A DNA stretch of 64,000 nt, taken from Streptomyces sp. NK15101 (GTDB taxonomy: Bacteria > Actinomycetota > Actinomycetes > Streptomycetales > Streptomycetaceae). Below are positions 56,572-63,650 of this stretch, piece after piece. The position numbers and the translations under genes are program-made. The DNA is taken from the NCBI RefSeq assembly GCF_020400725.1, contig NZ_JAINVG010000015.1, positions 52,473-116,472 of the forward strand, given 5' to 3'. The notes below the pieces were generated by a model. It was not told the origin of the DNA and did no database searches. It worked only from the letters and a program-made list of their open reading frames with translations. Position 1 is the stretch's first letter, and every line of letters begins with the position of its first letter.

Positions 56572-57588
56572 TTGCCGATCACCGACTTCGACCGCTACCC
56601 GCTCCTCTTCGGGCCCTCCCCGGTCCACCCCCTCGAACGGCTGACGCACCGCCTCGGCGGCGCCGCCCTCTGGGCCAAGCGCGAGGACTGCAACTCCGGC
56701 GTGGCGTACGGCGGGAACAAGACCCGCAAGCTGGAGTACCTGGTCGCCGACGCGCTCGCCCAGGGCTGCGACACCCTCGTCTCCATCGGCGGGGTCCAGT
56801 CCAACCACACCCGCCAGGTCGCCGCCGTCGCGGCCCGCGCCGGACTCGGGTGCGTCCTCGTCCAGGAGAGCTGGGTCGACTGGCCCGACTCCGTCTACGA
56901 CAAGGTCGGCAACATCCTGATCAGCCGCCTCGCGGGCGCCGACGTGCGCCTGGTGAAGGCCGGTTTCGGCATCGGCTTCAAGGAGAGCTGGGAGCAGGCC
57001 CTGCGCGAGGTCGAGGAGGGCGGCGGGAAGCCGTACGCGATCCCGGCGGGCGCCTCCGACCACCGCCTCGGCGGTCTCGGCTTCGCCAACTGGGCCTACG
57101 AGGTGGCCGAGCAGGAGCGCGAGCTCGGTGTCTTCTTCGACACGGTCGTCGTCTGCTCGGTGACCGGCTCCACCCAGGCCGGCATGGTCGCGGGCTTCGC
57201 CGCGCTCGCCGAGGAGGGCGGCCCGGCCCGGCGGATCATCGGGATCGACGCGTCCGCGAAGCCCGTCCCCACGCGCGAGCAGATCACCCGGATCGCCCGG
57301 AGCACCGCCGCCCTCATCGGCGTCGAGCGCGAGGTGACGGCGGCCGACGTCGAACTGGACGAGCGCTACCACGCCGGGACGTACGGCGTTCCGGACGAGA
57401 CCACCCTCGACGCGATGCGGCTCGCCGCCCGCACCGAGGGCATGGTCACCGACCCCGTCTACGAGGGGAAGTCGATGGCGGGTCTGGTCGACCTGGTGGA
57501 CCGGGGAGAGATCGGCCGGGACTCGACCGTGCTCTACGCCCACCTGGGCGGCCAGCCCGCCCTCAACGCCTACAGCGCGCTGTTCTGA
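56572..57588 (+). CDS. acdS: 1-aminocyclopropane-1-carboxylate deaminase
   Basis: 338 aa, TTG start with GGGAG 5 nt upstream ([17 protein letters not shown] matches the family N-terminus). PLP enzyme that cleaves ACC, the plant ethylene precursor, to 2-oxobutyrate and ammonia. PLP-Lys50 in GGNKTRK, Ser77 in VQSNHTRQ, and the pair that separates true ACC deaminase from D-cysteine desulfhydrase: Glu after Tyr in DPVYEGKS (about 298) and Leu in YAHLGGQPA (about 324). Suggests a plant- or soil-associated life. Confidence 0.93.
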   Translation: MPITDFDRYPLLFGPSPVHPLERLTHRLGGAALWAKREDCNSGVAYGGNKTRKLEYLVADALAQGCDTLVSIGGVQSNHTRQVAAVAARAGLGCVLVQESWVDWPDSVYDKVGNILISRLAGADVRLVKAGFGIGFKESWEQALREVEEGGGKPYAIPAGASDHRLGGLGFANWAYEVAEQERELGVFFDTVVVCSVTGSTQAGMVAGFAALAEEGGPARRIIGIDASAKPVPTREQITRIARSTAALIGVEREVTAADVELDERYHAGTYGVPDETTLDAMRLAARTEGMVTDPVYEGKSMAGLVDLVDRGEIGRDSTVLYAHLGGQPALNAYSALF

Positions 57589-57605
57589 GAGGCGTCCCGT
57601 CGCCG

Positions 57606-57639
57606 AGGGCCGTCCGGCGGATCGGGGCCGGACGGCCCT
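57606..57639. terminator. 13-bp bidirectional hairpin acdS / terD
   Basis: 57606-57618 pairs perfectly with 57627-57639; its 3' arm reaches into the stop of the convergent TerD gene (57638). Confidence 0.8.
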
Positions 57640-58882
57640 AGAGCGCCTGGGCGGCCGGCTTCACCATGCCCCGGACGGTCCGCGACTTCACGAACTCGCC
57701 CATCGCCGTCATCTCCCACTCGCCGGAGAACTGCTTGATCAGCTTGGCCATCATCACGCCGGTCTGCGGCTCGGCGGTGGTCAGGTCGAAGCGGACCAGC
57801 TCCTCGCCCGTCGTCCCGTCGAGGAGCCGGCAGTAGGCCTTGGCGACCTCGGTGAACTTCTGGCCCGAGAAGGAGTTGACCGTGAAGACCAGGCCGGTGG
57901 CGTCGGCCGGCAGCCGGCCGAGGTCGACCGTGATCACCTCGTCGTCGCCCGCGCCCTCGCCGGTGAGGTTGTCGCCGGAGTGCTTGACCGAGCCGTTCAG
58001 GATGGACAGCTTGCCGAAGTAGCAGCTGTCCAGGTGGTTGCGCTGCGGGCCGTACGCGATGACGGAGGCGTCCAGGTCGATGTCCTTGCCCCGGTAGGCG
58101 GGCTCCCAGCCGAGACCCATCTTGACCTGGGAGAGCAGCGGGCGGCCGCCCTTGACCAGGGACACCGTCTGGTTCTTCTGGAGGCTGACCCGGCCCTTGT
58201 CGAGGTTGATCTTGCCGGTGGAGACGGGGGCGGCGGCCGGGGCCGGCGGGACCGGGGCCGCGATGCGCGGGTCCACCGGGGCGGCGGGCGGCACCGGCGG
58301 GGCCACGGGGGCCGCGGCGACGGGCGCGGGGGCGGCGGGCGCGGGGGCGGCGGGCGCGGGGGACGGGGCGGCGGCGGGCTCGTCGTCCACCGAGACGCCG
58401 AAGTCGGTCGCGATGCCGGCCAGCCCGTTCGCGTACCCCTGGCCCACCGCGCGGGCCTTCCAGACGCCGTTGCGCAGGTAGATCTCGACGACCACCAGTG
58501 CCGTCTCCGTGGCCAGGCGCGGCGGCGTGAACGTGGCGATCACGGCGCCGTCGTCCGCGTTCCGGATGGTGGCCGTCGGCTCGATGCCCTGGAAGGTCTG
58601 GCCCGCGGCGTCCGGGCTCGCCGTGACGACGATCCTCTCGATGCCGGCCGGGAGGGCGCCGGTGTCCACCAGGATCGCGTCGGGCGTGGCCCCGCCGCCG
58701 GAGCGGTAGGTGACACCCGGCCCGGCCGGCTGGTTGTAGAAGATGAAGTCGTCGTCCGAGCGCACCTTGCCGTTGGCGCCGAGCAGCAGGCCCGAGACGT
58801 CGAGCCGCACGGGGGCGGCCACGTCCACCGCCACGCGCGCGGCGGTGAGAGGGATGTTCGAGCCGGGGGTCATAGCGGTCAT
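57638..58882 (-). CDS. TerD-family protein with two TerD domains
   Basis: 414 aa. First TerD domain residues ~5-165 (GKVRSDDDFIFYNQP, the Ca-binding Asp cluster; GIERIVVTASPDAAGQTFQGIEPTATI), a ~70-residue Ala/Pro linker, and a second, more canonical TerD domain ~235-405 (INLDKGRVSLQKNQTVSLVK; DEVITVDLGRLPADATGLVFTVNSF; ETGVMMAK-type end QTGVMMAKLIKQ). In the second domain DDEV replaces part of the acidic cluster. TerD proteins bind calcium and act in tellurite/phage stress loci; no ter partners are nearby. Two ATGs (58882, 58873) are possible. Confidence 0.9.
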   Translation of the reverse strand: MTAMTPGSNIPLTAARVAVDVAAPVRLDVSGLLLGANGKVRSDDDFIFYNQPAGPGVTYRSGGGATPDAILVDTGALPAGIERIVVTASPDAAGQTFQGIEPTATIRNADDGAVIATFTPPRLATETALVVVEIYLRNGVWKARAVGQGYANGLAGIATDFGVSVDDEPAAAPSPAPAAPAPAAPAPVAAAPVAPPVPPAAPVDPRIAAPVPPAPAAAPVSTGKINLDKGRVSLQKNQTVSLVKGGRPLLSQVKMGLGWEPAYRGKDIDLDASVIAYGPQRNHLDSCYFGKLSILNGSVKHSGDNLTGEGAGDDEVITVDLGRLPADATGLVFTVNSFSGQKFTEVAKAYCRLLDGTTGEELVRFDLTTAEPQTGVMMAKLIKQFSGEWEMTAMGEFVKSRTVRGMVKPAAQAL

Positions 58883-58918
58883 GCCAGGGGTAACGATCCG
58901 GCCCCCTTTGCCGTTCCC

Positions 58919-59167
58919 TTACCGGCGGCCGGTTCGGCCACTCCGGTTACGCGGGTGGTTCCCGGCCTGCCGCTCGTTGCCGAAGCGGTACGAGCCCGTC
59001 CAGCGGGCCATCACCAGCTGGGCGTCGCCCGTCTCCACCTCGGCGAGGAACTTCTCGGCGCGCCCGCCGCGCAGCACGCCCGCGGCGCGTCCCCGGTGGG
59101 TGAGGGCGACGGAGCCGTCGCGGCGCCGTTCGTAGGCGAATCCATGGGGTCGTGGCATGCCGGGCAT
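58919..59167 (-). CDS. Small basic conserved protein of unknown function
   Basis: 82 aa from the ATG at 59167 (GGCAGG just before it); ATGs at 59194 and 59215 are alternatives but overlap the AraC promoter. Conserved streptomycete type, MPRPHGFAYERRRDGSVALTHRGRAAGVLRGGRAEKFLAEVE...QLVMARWTGSYRFGNER, with a basic tail. I know no function. Confidence 0.62.
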   Translation of the reverse strand: MPGMPRPHGFAYERRRDGSVALTHRGRAAGVLRGGRAEKFLAEVETGDAQLVMARWTGSYRFGNERQAGNHPRNRSGRTGRR

Positions 59168-59199
59168 CCTGCCGTTCCCGGTCAGATCCGTCATATGAA

Positions 59200-59205
59200 T
59201 ATTCT
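59200..59205 (+). promoter_or_regulatory. -10 TATTCT for the AraC-family gene, leaderless spacing
   Basis: TATTCT lies 8 nt before the ATG (59214) in an AT-rich stretch (CATATGAATATTC) unique in this area. Confidence 0.45.
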
Positions 59206-59213
59206 TTCGGTTC

Positions 59214-60218
59214 ATGGGAGCTGTGGGGCCCGCGGGCGGCGCGGGGGTGACGGGCGGGAGCTCGTTCCGGACGGGGGACGTGGACGAGGCGCGAGAGGAG
59301 CTCGACGCGCGCTACTACGCCAACCGCATGGCCGTCGTCGACGGGGAACGGCGCCCCTTCGCGGCCCGCTTCGACACCGTTTCGCTCGGGCCGCTGGTCA
59401 TCGGCGACCTCAGCTGCGGCGCCGATGTGCGGATGAGCTTCGGCGAGCTCGGCGCGTACCACCTCAACGCGCCGCTGAGCGGGACGATGGAGATGCGCCA
59501 GGGCGGCGGCTCCCGGATCGTCGCGACGCCCGCCGAGGCGCTGCTCCTCGACCCGGCCGGTGACACCTTCCTCGACCGCTGGAGCGGGGACTGCCGGACC
59601 CTGTCCGTGAAGATCGGCGCGGCCGAACTGCGTGACCGCCTCGAAAAGCTGACGGGCCGCCCGCCGCGTGGCCCGCTGGTCTTCGAGCCCCGCCTGGACA
59701 TCACGCGCGGCCCCGGCCTGAGCTGGGTGCGCTTCGCCCGCCAGGTCGCCGCCGAGGCGCTCGCCGGGGAGGGGCTCGCCACGCACGAGCTGGTCGCGAG
59801 GCCCCTGCAGGAGGCGCTGCTGAACGGGCTGCTGCTGGCCGCCGAGCACCCGTGGCGGGAGGCGCTCGCCCATCCGGGGGAGGCGCGGCGGCCGGCCCCG
59901 GTCAAACGCGCCATGGACGCGGTGCGGGAGCGCCCCGAGCACCCGTTCACGACCACCGAGCTCGCCGCCCTGGGCCGGGTGAGCGTGCGGCGTCTGCAGG
60001 AGTCCTTCCGGGAGTACGTGGGGATGTCGCCGATGGCGTACGTGCGGGAGGTCCGGCTCGACCGGGTCCGCGAGGAGCTGCGGGCGGCCGCACCGGACGA
60101 GGTGAGCGTGAGCGAGGTGGCCTGGCGCTGGGGCTTCGCCCATCAGGGCCGGTTCGCGGCCCGCTACCGGGAGAGGTTCGGCGAGTCGCCGTCCCGGACG
60201 CTCCGCGCGGGCCGCTGA
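59214..60218 (+). CDS. AraC-family transcriptional regulator
   Basis: 334 aa. N-terminal cupin-like AraC_binding_2 domain (residues ~20-190: GELGAYHLNAPLSGTMEMRQGG, LLLDPAGDTFLDRWSGDCRTLSVKI) and C-terminal two-HTH domain (~230-330: HPFTTTELAALGRVSVRRLQESFREYVGMSPMAYVREVRLDRV..., VSEVAWRWGFAHQGRFAARYRERFGESPSRTLR). Resembles regulators of aromatic or alcohol catabolism; target unknown. Confidence 0.9.
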   Translation: MGAVGPAGGAGVTGGSSFRTGDVDEAREELDARYYANRMAVVDGERRPFAARFDTVSLGPLVIGDLSCGADVRMSFGELGAYHLNAPLSGTMEMRQGGGSRIVATPAEALLLDPAGDTFLDRWSGDCRTLSVKIGAAELRDRLEKLTGRPPRGPLVFEPRLDITRGPGLSWVRFARQVAAEALAGEGLATHELVARPLQEALLNGLLLAAEHPWREALAHPGEARRPAPVKRAMDAVRERPEHPFTTTELAALGRVSVRRLQESFREYVGMSPMAYVREVRLDRVREELRAAAPDEVSVSEVAWRWGFAHQGRFAARYRERFGESPSRTLRAGR

Positions 60219-60401
60219 GCCGAGGAAGGGGCGCTGGGCGGAGGGCCGCTGGGCCGAGGAGGGGGCGCGTCCGCGTGGGCGGGTGTGCTTCCGGTGCACC
60301 GGCCCACCGCGCAATCCGGACAGGTACCGCGTTCCGCGGCTCGCGATGATCTTCGGCCGGACCTACGGTGAGCTGGTCAGGTGCGTCGGCGCACCGAGGC
60401 C

Positions 60402-60444
60402 CGGGCCCCGGCCGGCTCCCCCGTATCAGTCCGGCCGGGGCCCG
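60402..60444. terminator. 14-bp hairpin between AraC and udh genes
   Basis: 60402-60415 pairs perfectly with 60431-60444, 15-nt loop, between convergent genes. The rest of 60219-60458 shows GAGG/GGGCGC short repeats and no gene. Confidence 0.75.
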
Positions 60445-60458
60445 TGTACCCCCTCCGG

Positions 60459-61268
60459 TCAGTGCGGCCAGCGGGGCGGGTCGGCGCAGAAGTGGCCGCC
60501 CACGTAGAGGTCGTCGGGGCTGCCCTCGGCCGGGAGGCCCTTCTCGGCGACGATCTTCTCCGCGTAGACCTCCGAGTCGTCCTCCGGCGCGTAGCCGAGT
60601 GCCCGGGCCGTGGAGAGGTCCCACCACGCGCGCGTGTTGGCGGACGAGCCGTACACGACCGTGTGGGCCACGTCCTCGGCGGTGAGCGCCGCGTGCAGGA
60701 GGCGGGCGCAGTCGGCGGGGCTGAGCCACATCGAGAGCATCCGCACCGAGGTGGGCTCCGGGAAGCAGGAGCCGATGCGCAGGGAGACGGTCTCGATCCC
60801 GTGCAGGTCCCAGTAGAGCTGGGCCAGGTCCTCGCCGAAGCACTTGGAGAGTCCGTAGAAGGTGTCGGGCCGGTGCGGGGTGTCGACCGGGACGGGCGGC
60901 TCGCCCTCGCGCGGCCGCCGGGTGAAGCCGACCGCGTGGTTGCTGGAGGCGAAGACCACGCGCCGGACGCCCTCCTCGCGTGCGGCCTCGTAGAGGTGGT
61001 GGGTGCCGGCGATGTTGGCGGCCATGATCTTCTCGAAGTCGGCCTCCAGGGAGATGCCCGCCAGATGCACGATCGCGTCGACGCCCCGGACCGCCTCGCG
61101 CAGCGCGGCGCGGTCCGCGAGGTCGGCGACGATCGCGTCCGGCGCCTCCGGCACGGGGGCGACGTCCAGGAGGCGGAGCTCGTAGCCGTACGGGGGCAGC
61201 AGCTCCCGCATCAGCGTGCCGACGCCCCCGGCGGCGCCGGTGAGCAGGACGGTGCGGGGTGCGGTCAT
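60459..61268 (-). CDS. udh: Uronate dehydrogenase (NAD)
   Basis: 269 aa, ATG at 61268 with GGAGGAGA upstream. Oxidises D-glucuronate/galacturonate to the aldarolactone. Rossmann LTGAAGGVGTLM; FASSNHAVGF; RPDTFYGLSKCFGED with catalytic Tyr-x3-Lys; GIETVSLRIGSCFPEPTSVRMLSMWLS (region), HTVVYGSSANTRAWWD; these blocks match the Pseudomonas/Agrobacterium enzyme as I remember it. Divergent from kdgD, so two steps of the oxidative uronate path are adjacent; a glucarate dehydratase is not in the window. Confidence 0.86.
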   Translation of the reverse strand: MTAPRTVLLTGAAGGVGTLMRELLPPYGYELRLLDVAPVPEAPDAIVADLADRAALREAVRGVDAIVHLAGISLEADFEKIMAANIAGTHHLYEAAREEGVRRVVFASSNHAVGFTRRPREGEPPVPVDTPHRPDTFYGLSKCFGEDLAQLYWDLHGIETVSLRIGSCFPEPTSVRMLSMWLSPADCARLLHAALTAEDVAHTVVYGSSANTRAWWDLSTARALGYAPEDDSEVYAEKIVAEKGLPAEGSPDDLYVGGHFCADPPRWPH

Positions 61269-61290
61269 GGAGCGGATCTCCTCCGTCGAT

Positions 61291-61315
61291 GGCATTCACA
61301 TGAGCGGCATTCACA
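61291..61315. repeat. 10-bp direct repeats in the udh leader
   Basis: GGCATTCACA occurs at 61291-61300 and 61306-61315 (period 15), just inside the udh transcript. Candidate regulator half-sites. Confidence 0.6.
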
Positions 61316-61324
61316 ACCGTGGAC

Positions 61325-61354
61325 ACGCTAGGGAGGCGTCCGACGGGGCGTCAA
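61325..61354 (-). promoter_or_regulatory. udh: udh promoter
   Basis: Minus strand TTGACG (61354-61349), 18-bp spacer, TAGCGT (61330-61325). Confidence 0.6.
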
Positions 61355-61365
61355 GATCCTTGACG
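61349..61365. promoter_or_regulatory. 17-bp palindrome, operator between udh and kdgD
   Basis: CGTCAAGATCCTTGACG, perfect 7-bp arms around ATC. It overlaps the udh -35. A second, imperfect inverted pair TTCAT/ATGAA lies at 61426-61443 downstream of the kdgD start site. Confidence 0.6.
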
Positions 61366-61381
61366 GAGCCGCGCAATCGCC

Positions 61382-61411
61382 TTGACCGGCCGATCGGGGC
61401 TGCTCTAGCGT
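61382..61411 (+). promoter_or_regulatory. kdgD: kdgD promoter
   Basis: TTGACC (61382-61387), 18-bp spacer, TAGCGT (61406-61411): same -10 and same spacer length as the udh promoter on the other strand. Confidence 0.6.
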
Positions 61412-61482
61412 GCGTGAGGCCAGCGTTCATGCATATGGATGAAAGTCATGATTGTGCACGACGGACTTCCCTGGGAGCGCCC

Positions 61483-62415
61483 GTGACCACTGCCCCGCTC
61501 GCCGGCCGCCTCGACGGCCTGCTGTTCTTCCCCGTCACCGCCTTCGCACCCGACGGCTCCGTCGACCTCGCCGCCTTCCGCGCCCACGTCCGCGCCGGTG
61601 TCGACGCCGGCGCCGCGGCCGTGTTCGCCTGCTGCGGCACCGGCGAGTTCCACGCCCTCACCCCCGAGGAGTTCCGGGACTGCGTCGCCGCCGCCGTCGA
61701 GGAGGCCGCCGGCCGCGTCCCCGTCGTCGCCGGCGCCGGCTACGGCACCGCGCTCGCCGTCCACTACGCGCGCCTCGCCGAGGAGGCGGGCGCCGACGGG
61801 CTCCTCGCCATGCCCCCCTACCTCGTCGTCCCCGACCAGGCCGGGCTGCTCCGCCACTACACCGAACTCGCCGCCGCCACCTCGCTCGACGTCATCGTCT
61901 ACCAGCGGGACAACGCGGTCCTCACCCCCGACACCGCCGTCGCGCTCGCCCGCACCGACGGCGTCATCGGCCTCAAGGACGGCCTCGGCGACCTCGGCCT
62001 CATGCAGCGGATCGTCAGCGCCGTCCGCGCCGAGGGCCTCGACCTGCTCTACTTCAACGGTCTGCCGACCGCCGAACTCACCGGCGCCGCCTACCGGGGC
62101 ATCGGCGTCACCCTCTACTCCTCCGCCGTCTTCTGCTTCGCCCCCGACCTCGCCCTCGCCTACCACCGCGCCCTCGCCTCCGGCGACGAGGCCACCCTGA
62201 ACCTGCTCGTCGACGGCTTCTACCGGCCCCTCGTCGAACTCCGCTCCCGGGGCCGGGGATACGCCGTCTCGCTCGTCAAGGCGGCCGTGCGCAGGGGCGG
62301 CCTGGACGTGGGCGAGGTACGGCCGCCGCTGAGCGAGCCCGCGCCCGAGCACGTCGACGCGCTCATGCTGCTCGTCGAGCGCGGCCGGACCCTCCTCAAG
62401 GAGGTCGGCGCATGA
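61483..62415 (+). CDS. kdgD: 5-dehydro-4-deoxyglucarate dehydratase
   Basis: 310 aa, GTG start with GGGAG 6 nt upstream. DapA-superfamily barrel that dehydrates and decarboxylates 5-keto-4-deoxyglucarate to 2-oxoglutarate semialdehyde. GLLFFPVTAFAPDGSVD, CCGTGEFHALTPEE, VVAGAGYGTALAV, catalytic Tyr in VIVYQRDNAVLT, Schiff-base Lys in GLKDGLGD, and the KdgD-specific ends YSSAVFCFAPDLAL and GYAVSLVKAA. Ends in an ATGA overlap with a 12-codon ORF. Confidence 0.88.
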   Translation: MTTAPLAGRLDGLLFFPVTAFAPDGSVDLAAFRAHVRAGVDAGAAAVFACCGTGEFHALTPEEFRDCVAAAVEEAAGRVPVVAGAGYGTALAVHYARLAEEAGADGLLAMPPYLVVPDQAGLLRHYTELAAATSLDVIVYQRDNAVLTPDTAVALARTDGVIGLKDGLGDLGLMQRIVSAVRAEGLDLLYFNGLPTAELTGAAYRGIGVTLYSSAVFCFAPDLALAYHRALASGDEATLNLLVDGFYRPLVELRSRGRGYAVSLVKAAVRRGGLDVGEVRPPLSEPAPEHVDALMLLVERGRTLLKEVGA

Positions 62416-62465
62416 GGACCGGAGCCTTCCCCGAGGAGGTCGGCGCATGAGGACCGGAGCCTTCC
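62399..62465 (+). repeat. 32-bp tandem duplication containing RBS and start codon
   Basis: 62399-62430 and 62434-62465 are identical, separated by CCG (period 35). Each copy has AGGAGG, GGCGC, ATG and the next five codons. Since 35 is not a multiple of 3, the two ATGs are in different frames. Confidence 0.95.
62412..62450 (+). CDS. 12-codon coupling ORF created by the duplication
   Basis: Encodes MRTGAFPEEVGA. Its ATG overlaps the kdgD stop (ATGA, 62412-62415) and its stop overlaps the next gene's ATG (ATGA, 62447-62450). Its RBS AGGAGG is as good as that of the real gene. Probably a translation-coupling relic rather than a functional peptide. Confidence 0.6.
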   Translation: MRTGAFPEEVGA

Positions 62466-63580
62466 TCTACCCCTGGGACGTCGACGGCGACCCGGCCGCG
62501 CCCGGACTCCTCGCCGAACTCGGCCTCGCGCAGGTCACCCTCGCCGCCGCCTACCACTCCACGCGCGCGCTGAGCCCCCGTCACCCCGCCCACCGGATCG
62601 TCACCGCCGAACACGCCGCCGTGCTCTACCCGCCGGACCCCCGCCGCTGGGCGGACCGCGCGCTCCGCCCCTACCCCGCGGGGGAGTGGGCGCCCGGGGA
62701 CGCCTACGGACGGGCCGCCGAGGCCCTCGCCGCGAGCGGCCTGGACGTGCACAGCTGGGTCGTCCTCGCGCACAACTCCCGCCTCGGCGCCGAACATCCC
62801 GGGACCTCCGTCGTCAACGCCCACGGCGACCGCTATCCGTGGGCCCCCTGCGTCGCCCGCCCCGAGGTCCGCGCCCTCCTCGTCGACCTCGCCGCCGAGG
62901 CGGCCGTCCGGCCCGGCGCGACCGGCACGGAACTGGAGTCCTGCGGCTGGTACGGCCTCGCCCACCTGCACGCCCACGACAAGACCGCCGGGATCGCCCT
63001 GGGGGAGCGCGAGCAGCTCCTGATGTCGCTCTGCTTCTGCTCCTCCTGCCGCGAGGGGTACGGGGAAGAGGGGGCCGACCCCGACGAGCTGGCCGCCGCC
63101 GTACGCGCCGCCCTGGAGCCCGTCTGGGCCGGCGCGGGACCGGCGGGCGGGCTCGGTGCCCTGGAGGTCCCCGCCCTCGCCTGGCGCGCGCGGACCGCCC
63201 GCACCTTCCAGGAGGCCGCCGTCGCCGCCGTGCGCGCCGCCGCCCCGCCCGGCTTCCGCGTCCTGCTGCACGCCGACCCCGACCCGTACCGCTGCGGCGC
63301 CGACGCCGGCACGGACCCGGCCCACGTCCTCGGGCTCGCGGACGGCGTCGTCGCCCGCCCGCCGAAGCTCGCCGCCTTCGCGGAGCACGCGCGCCCGGAG
63401 ACCGTCCTCGCCGCCAACCTCTCCGTCGTCGGCGGCATGGGCGGCGCCCCCGAGCACCTGGCCCGGGACGCCGAGCACGCGCGCGAGGCGGGCGCGACCG
63501 AACTGCGCCTCTACCACGCCGGACTGGCCTCGGACGAGGACCTGGCCGCCGTCCGGACGGCGCTGCGGAAGCTGGGCTAG
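62447..63580 (+). CDS. Unknown protein, probable TIM-barrel enzyme, in the uronate locus
   Basis: 377 aa. No family I can name. Hints of a barrel hydrolase: YPWDVDGD at the start, HSWVVLAHNSRLG, VNAHGDRYPWAPCVARPEVRALLVDL, ATGTELESCGWYGLAHLHAHDKTAG, CFCSSCREGY (CxCxxC, possible metal site), FRVLLHADPDPYRCGAD and a C-terminal TELRLYHAGLAS. The HNS...NAHG and ELES blocks resemble the catalytic-strand ends of glycoside-hydrolase-like barrels. Coupled to kdgD, so it may act on uronides or their oligomers (inference). No signal peptide, so cytoplasmic. Confidence 0.7.
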   Translation: MRTGAFLYPWDVDGDPAAPGLLAELGLAQVTLAAAYHSTRALSPRHPAHRIVTAEHAAVLYPPDPRRWADRALRPYPAGEWAPGDAYGRAAEALAASGLDVHSWVVLAHNSRLGAEHPGTSVVNAHGDRYPWAPCVARPEVRALLVDLAAEAAVRPGATGTELESCGWYGLAHLHAHDKTAGIALGEREQLLMSLCFCSSCREGYGEEGADPDELAAAVRAALEPVWAGAGPAGGLGALEVPALAWRARTARTFQEAAVAAVRAAAPPGFRVLLHADPDPYRCGADAGTDPAHVLGLADGVVARPPKLAAFAEHARPETVLAANLSVVGGMGGAPEHLARDAEHAREAGATELRLYHAGLASDEDLAAVRTALRKLG

Positions 63581-63586
63581 GGCCTG

Positions 63587-63627
63587 CCGTCGAACTCCCG
63601 CCCGCGGGGCGGGCGGGAGTTCGACGG
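63587..63627. terminator. 18-bp perfect bidirectional hairpin
   Basis: 63587-63604 pairs perfectly with 63610-63627 around CGGGG, between the convergent unknown gene and the GntR/FCD gene. Confidence 0.85.
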
Positions 63628-63650
63628 ACCCCAGGGGGCTCCCTTGCCGG

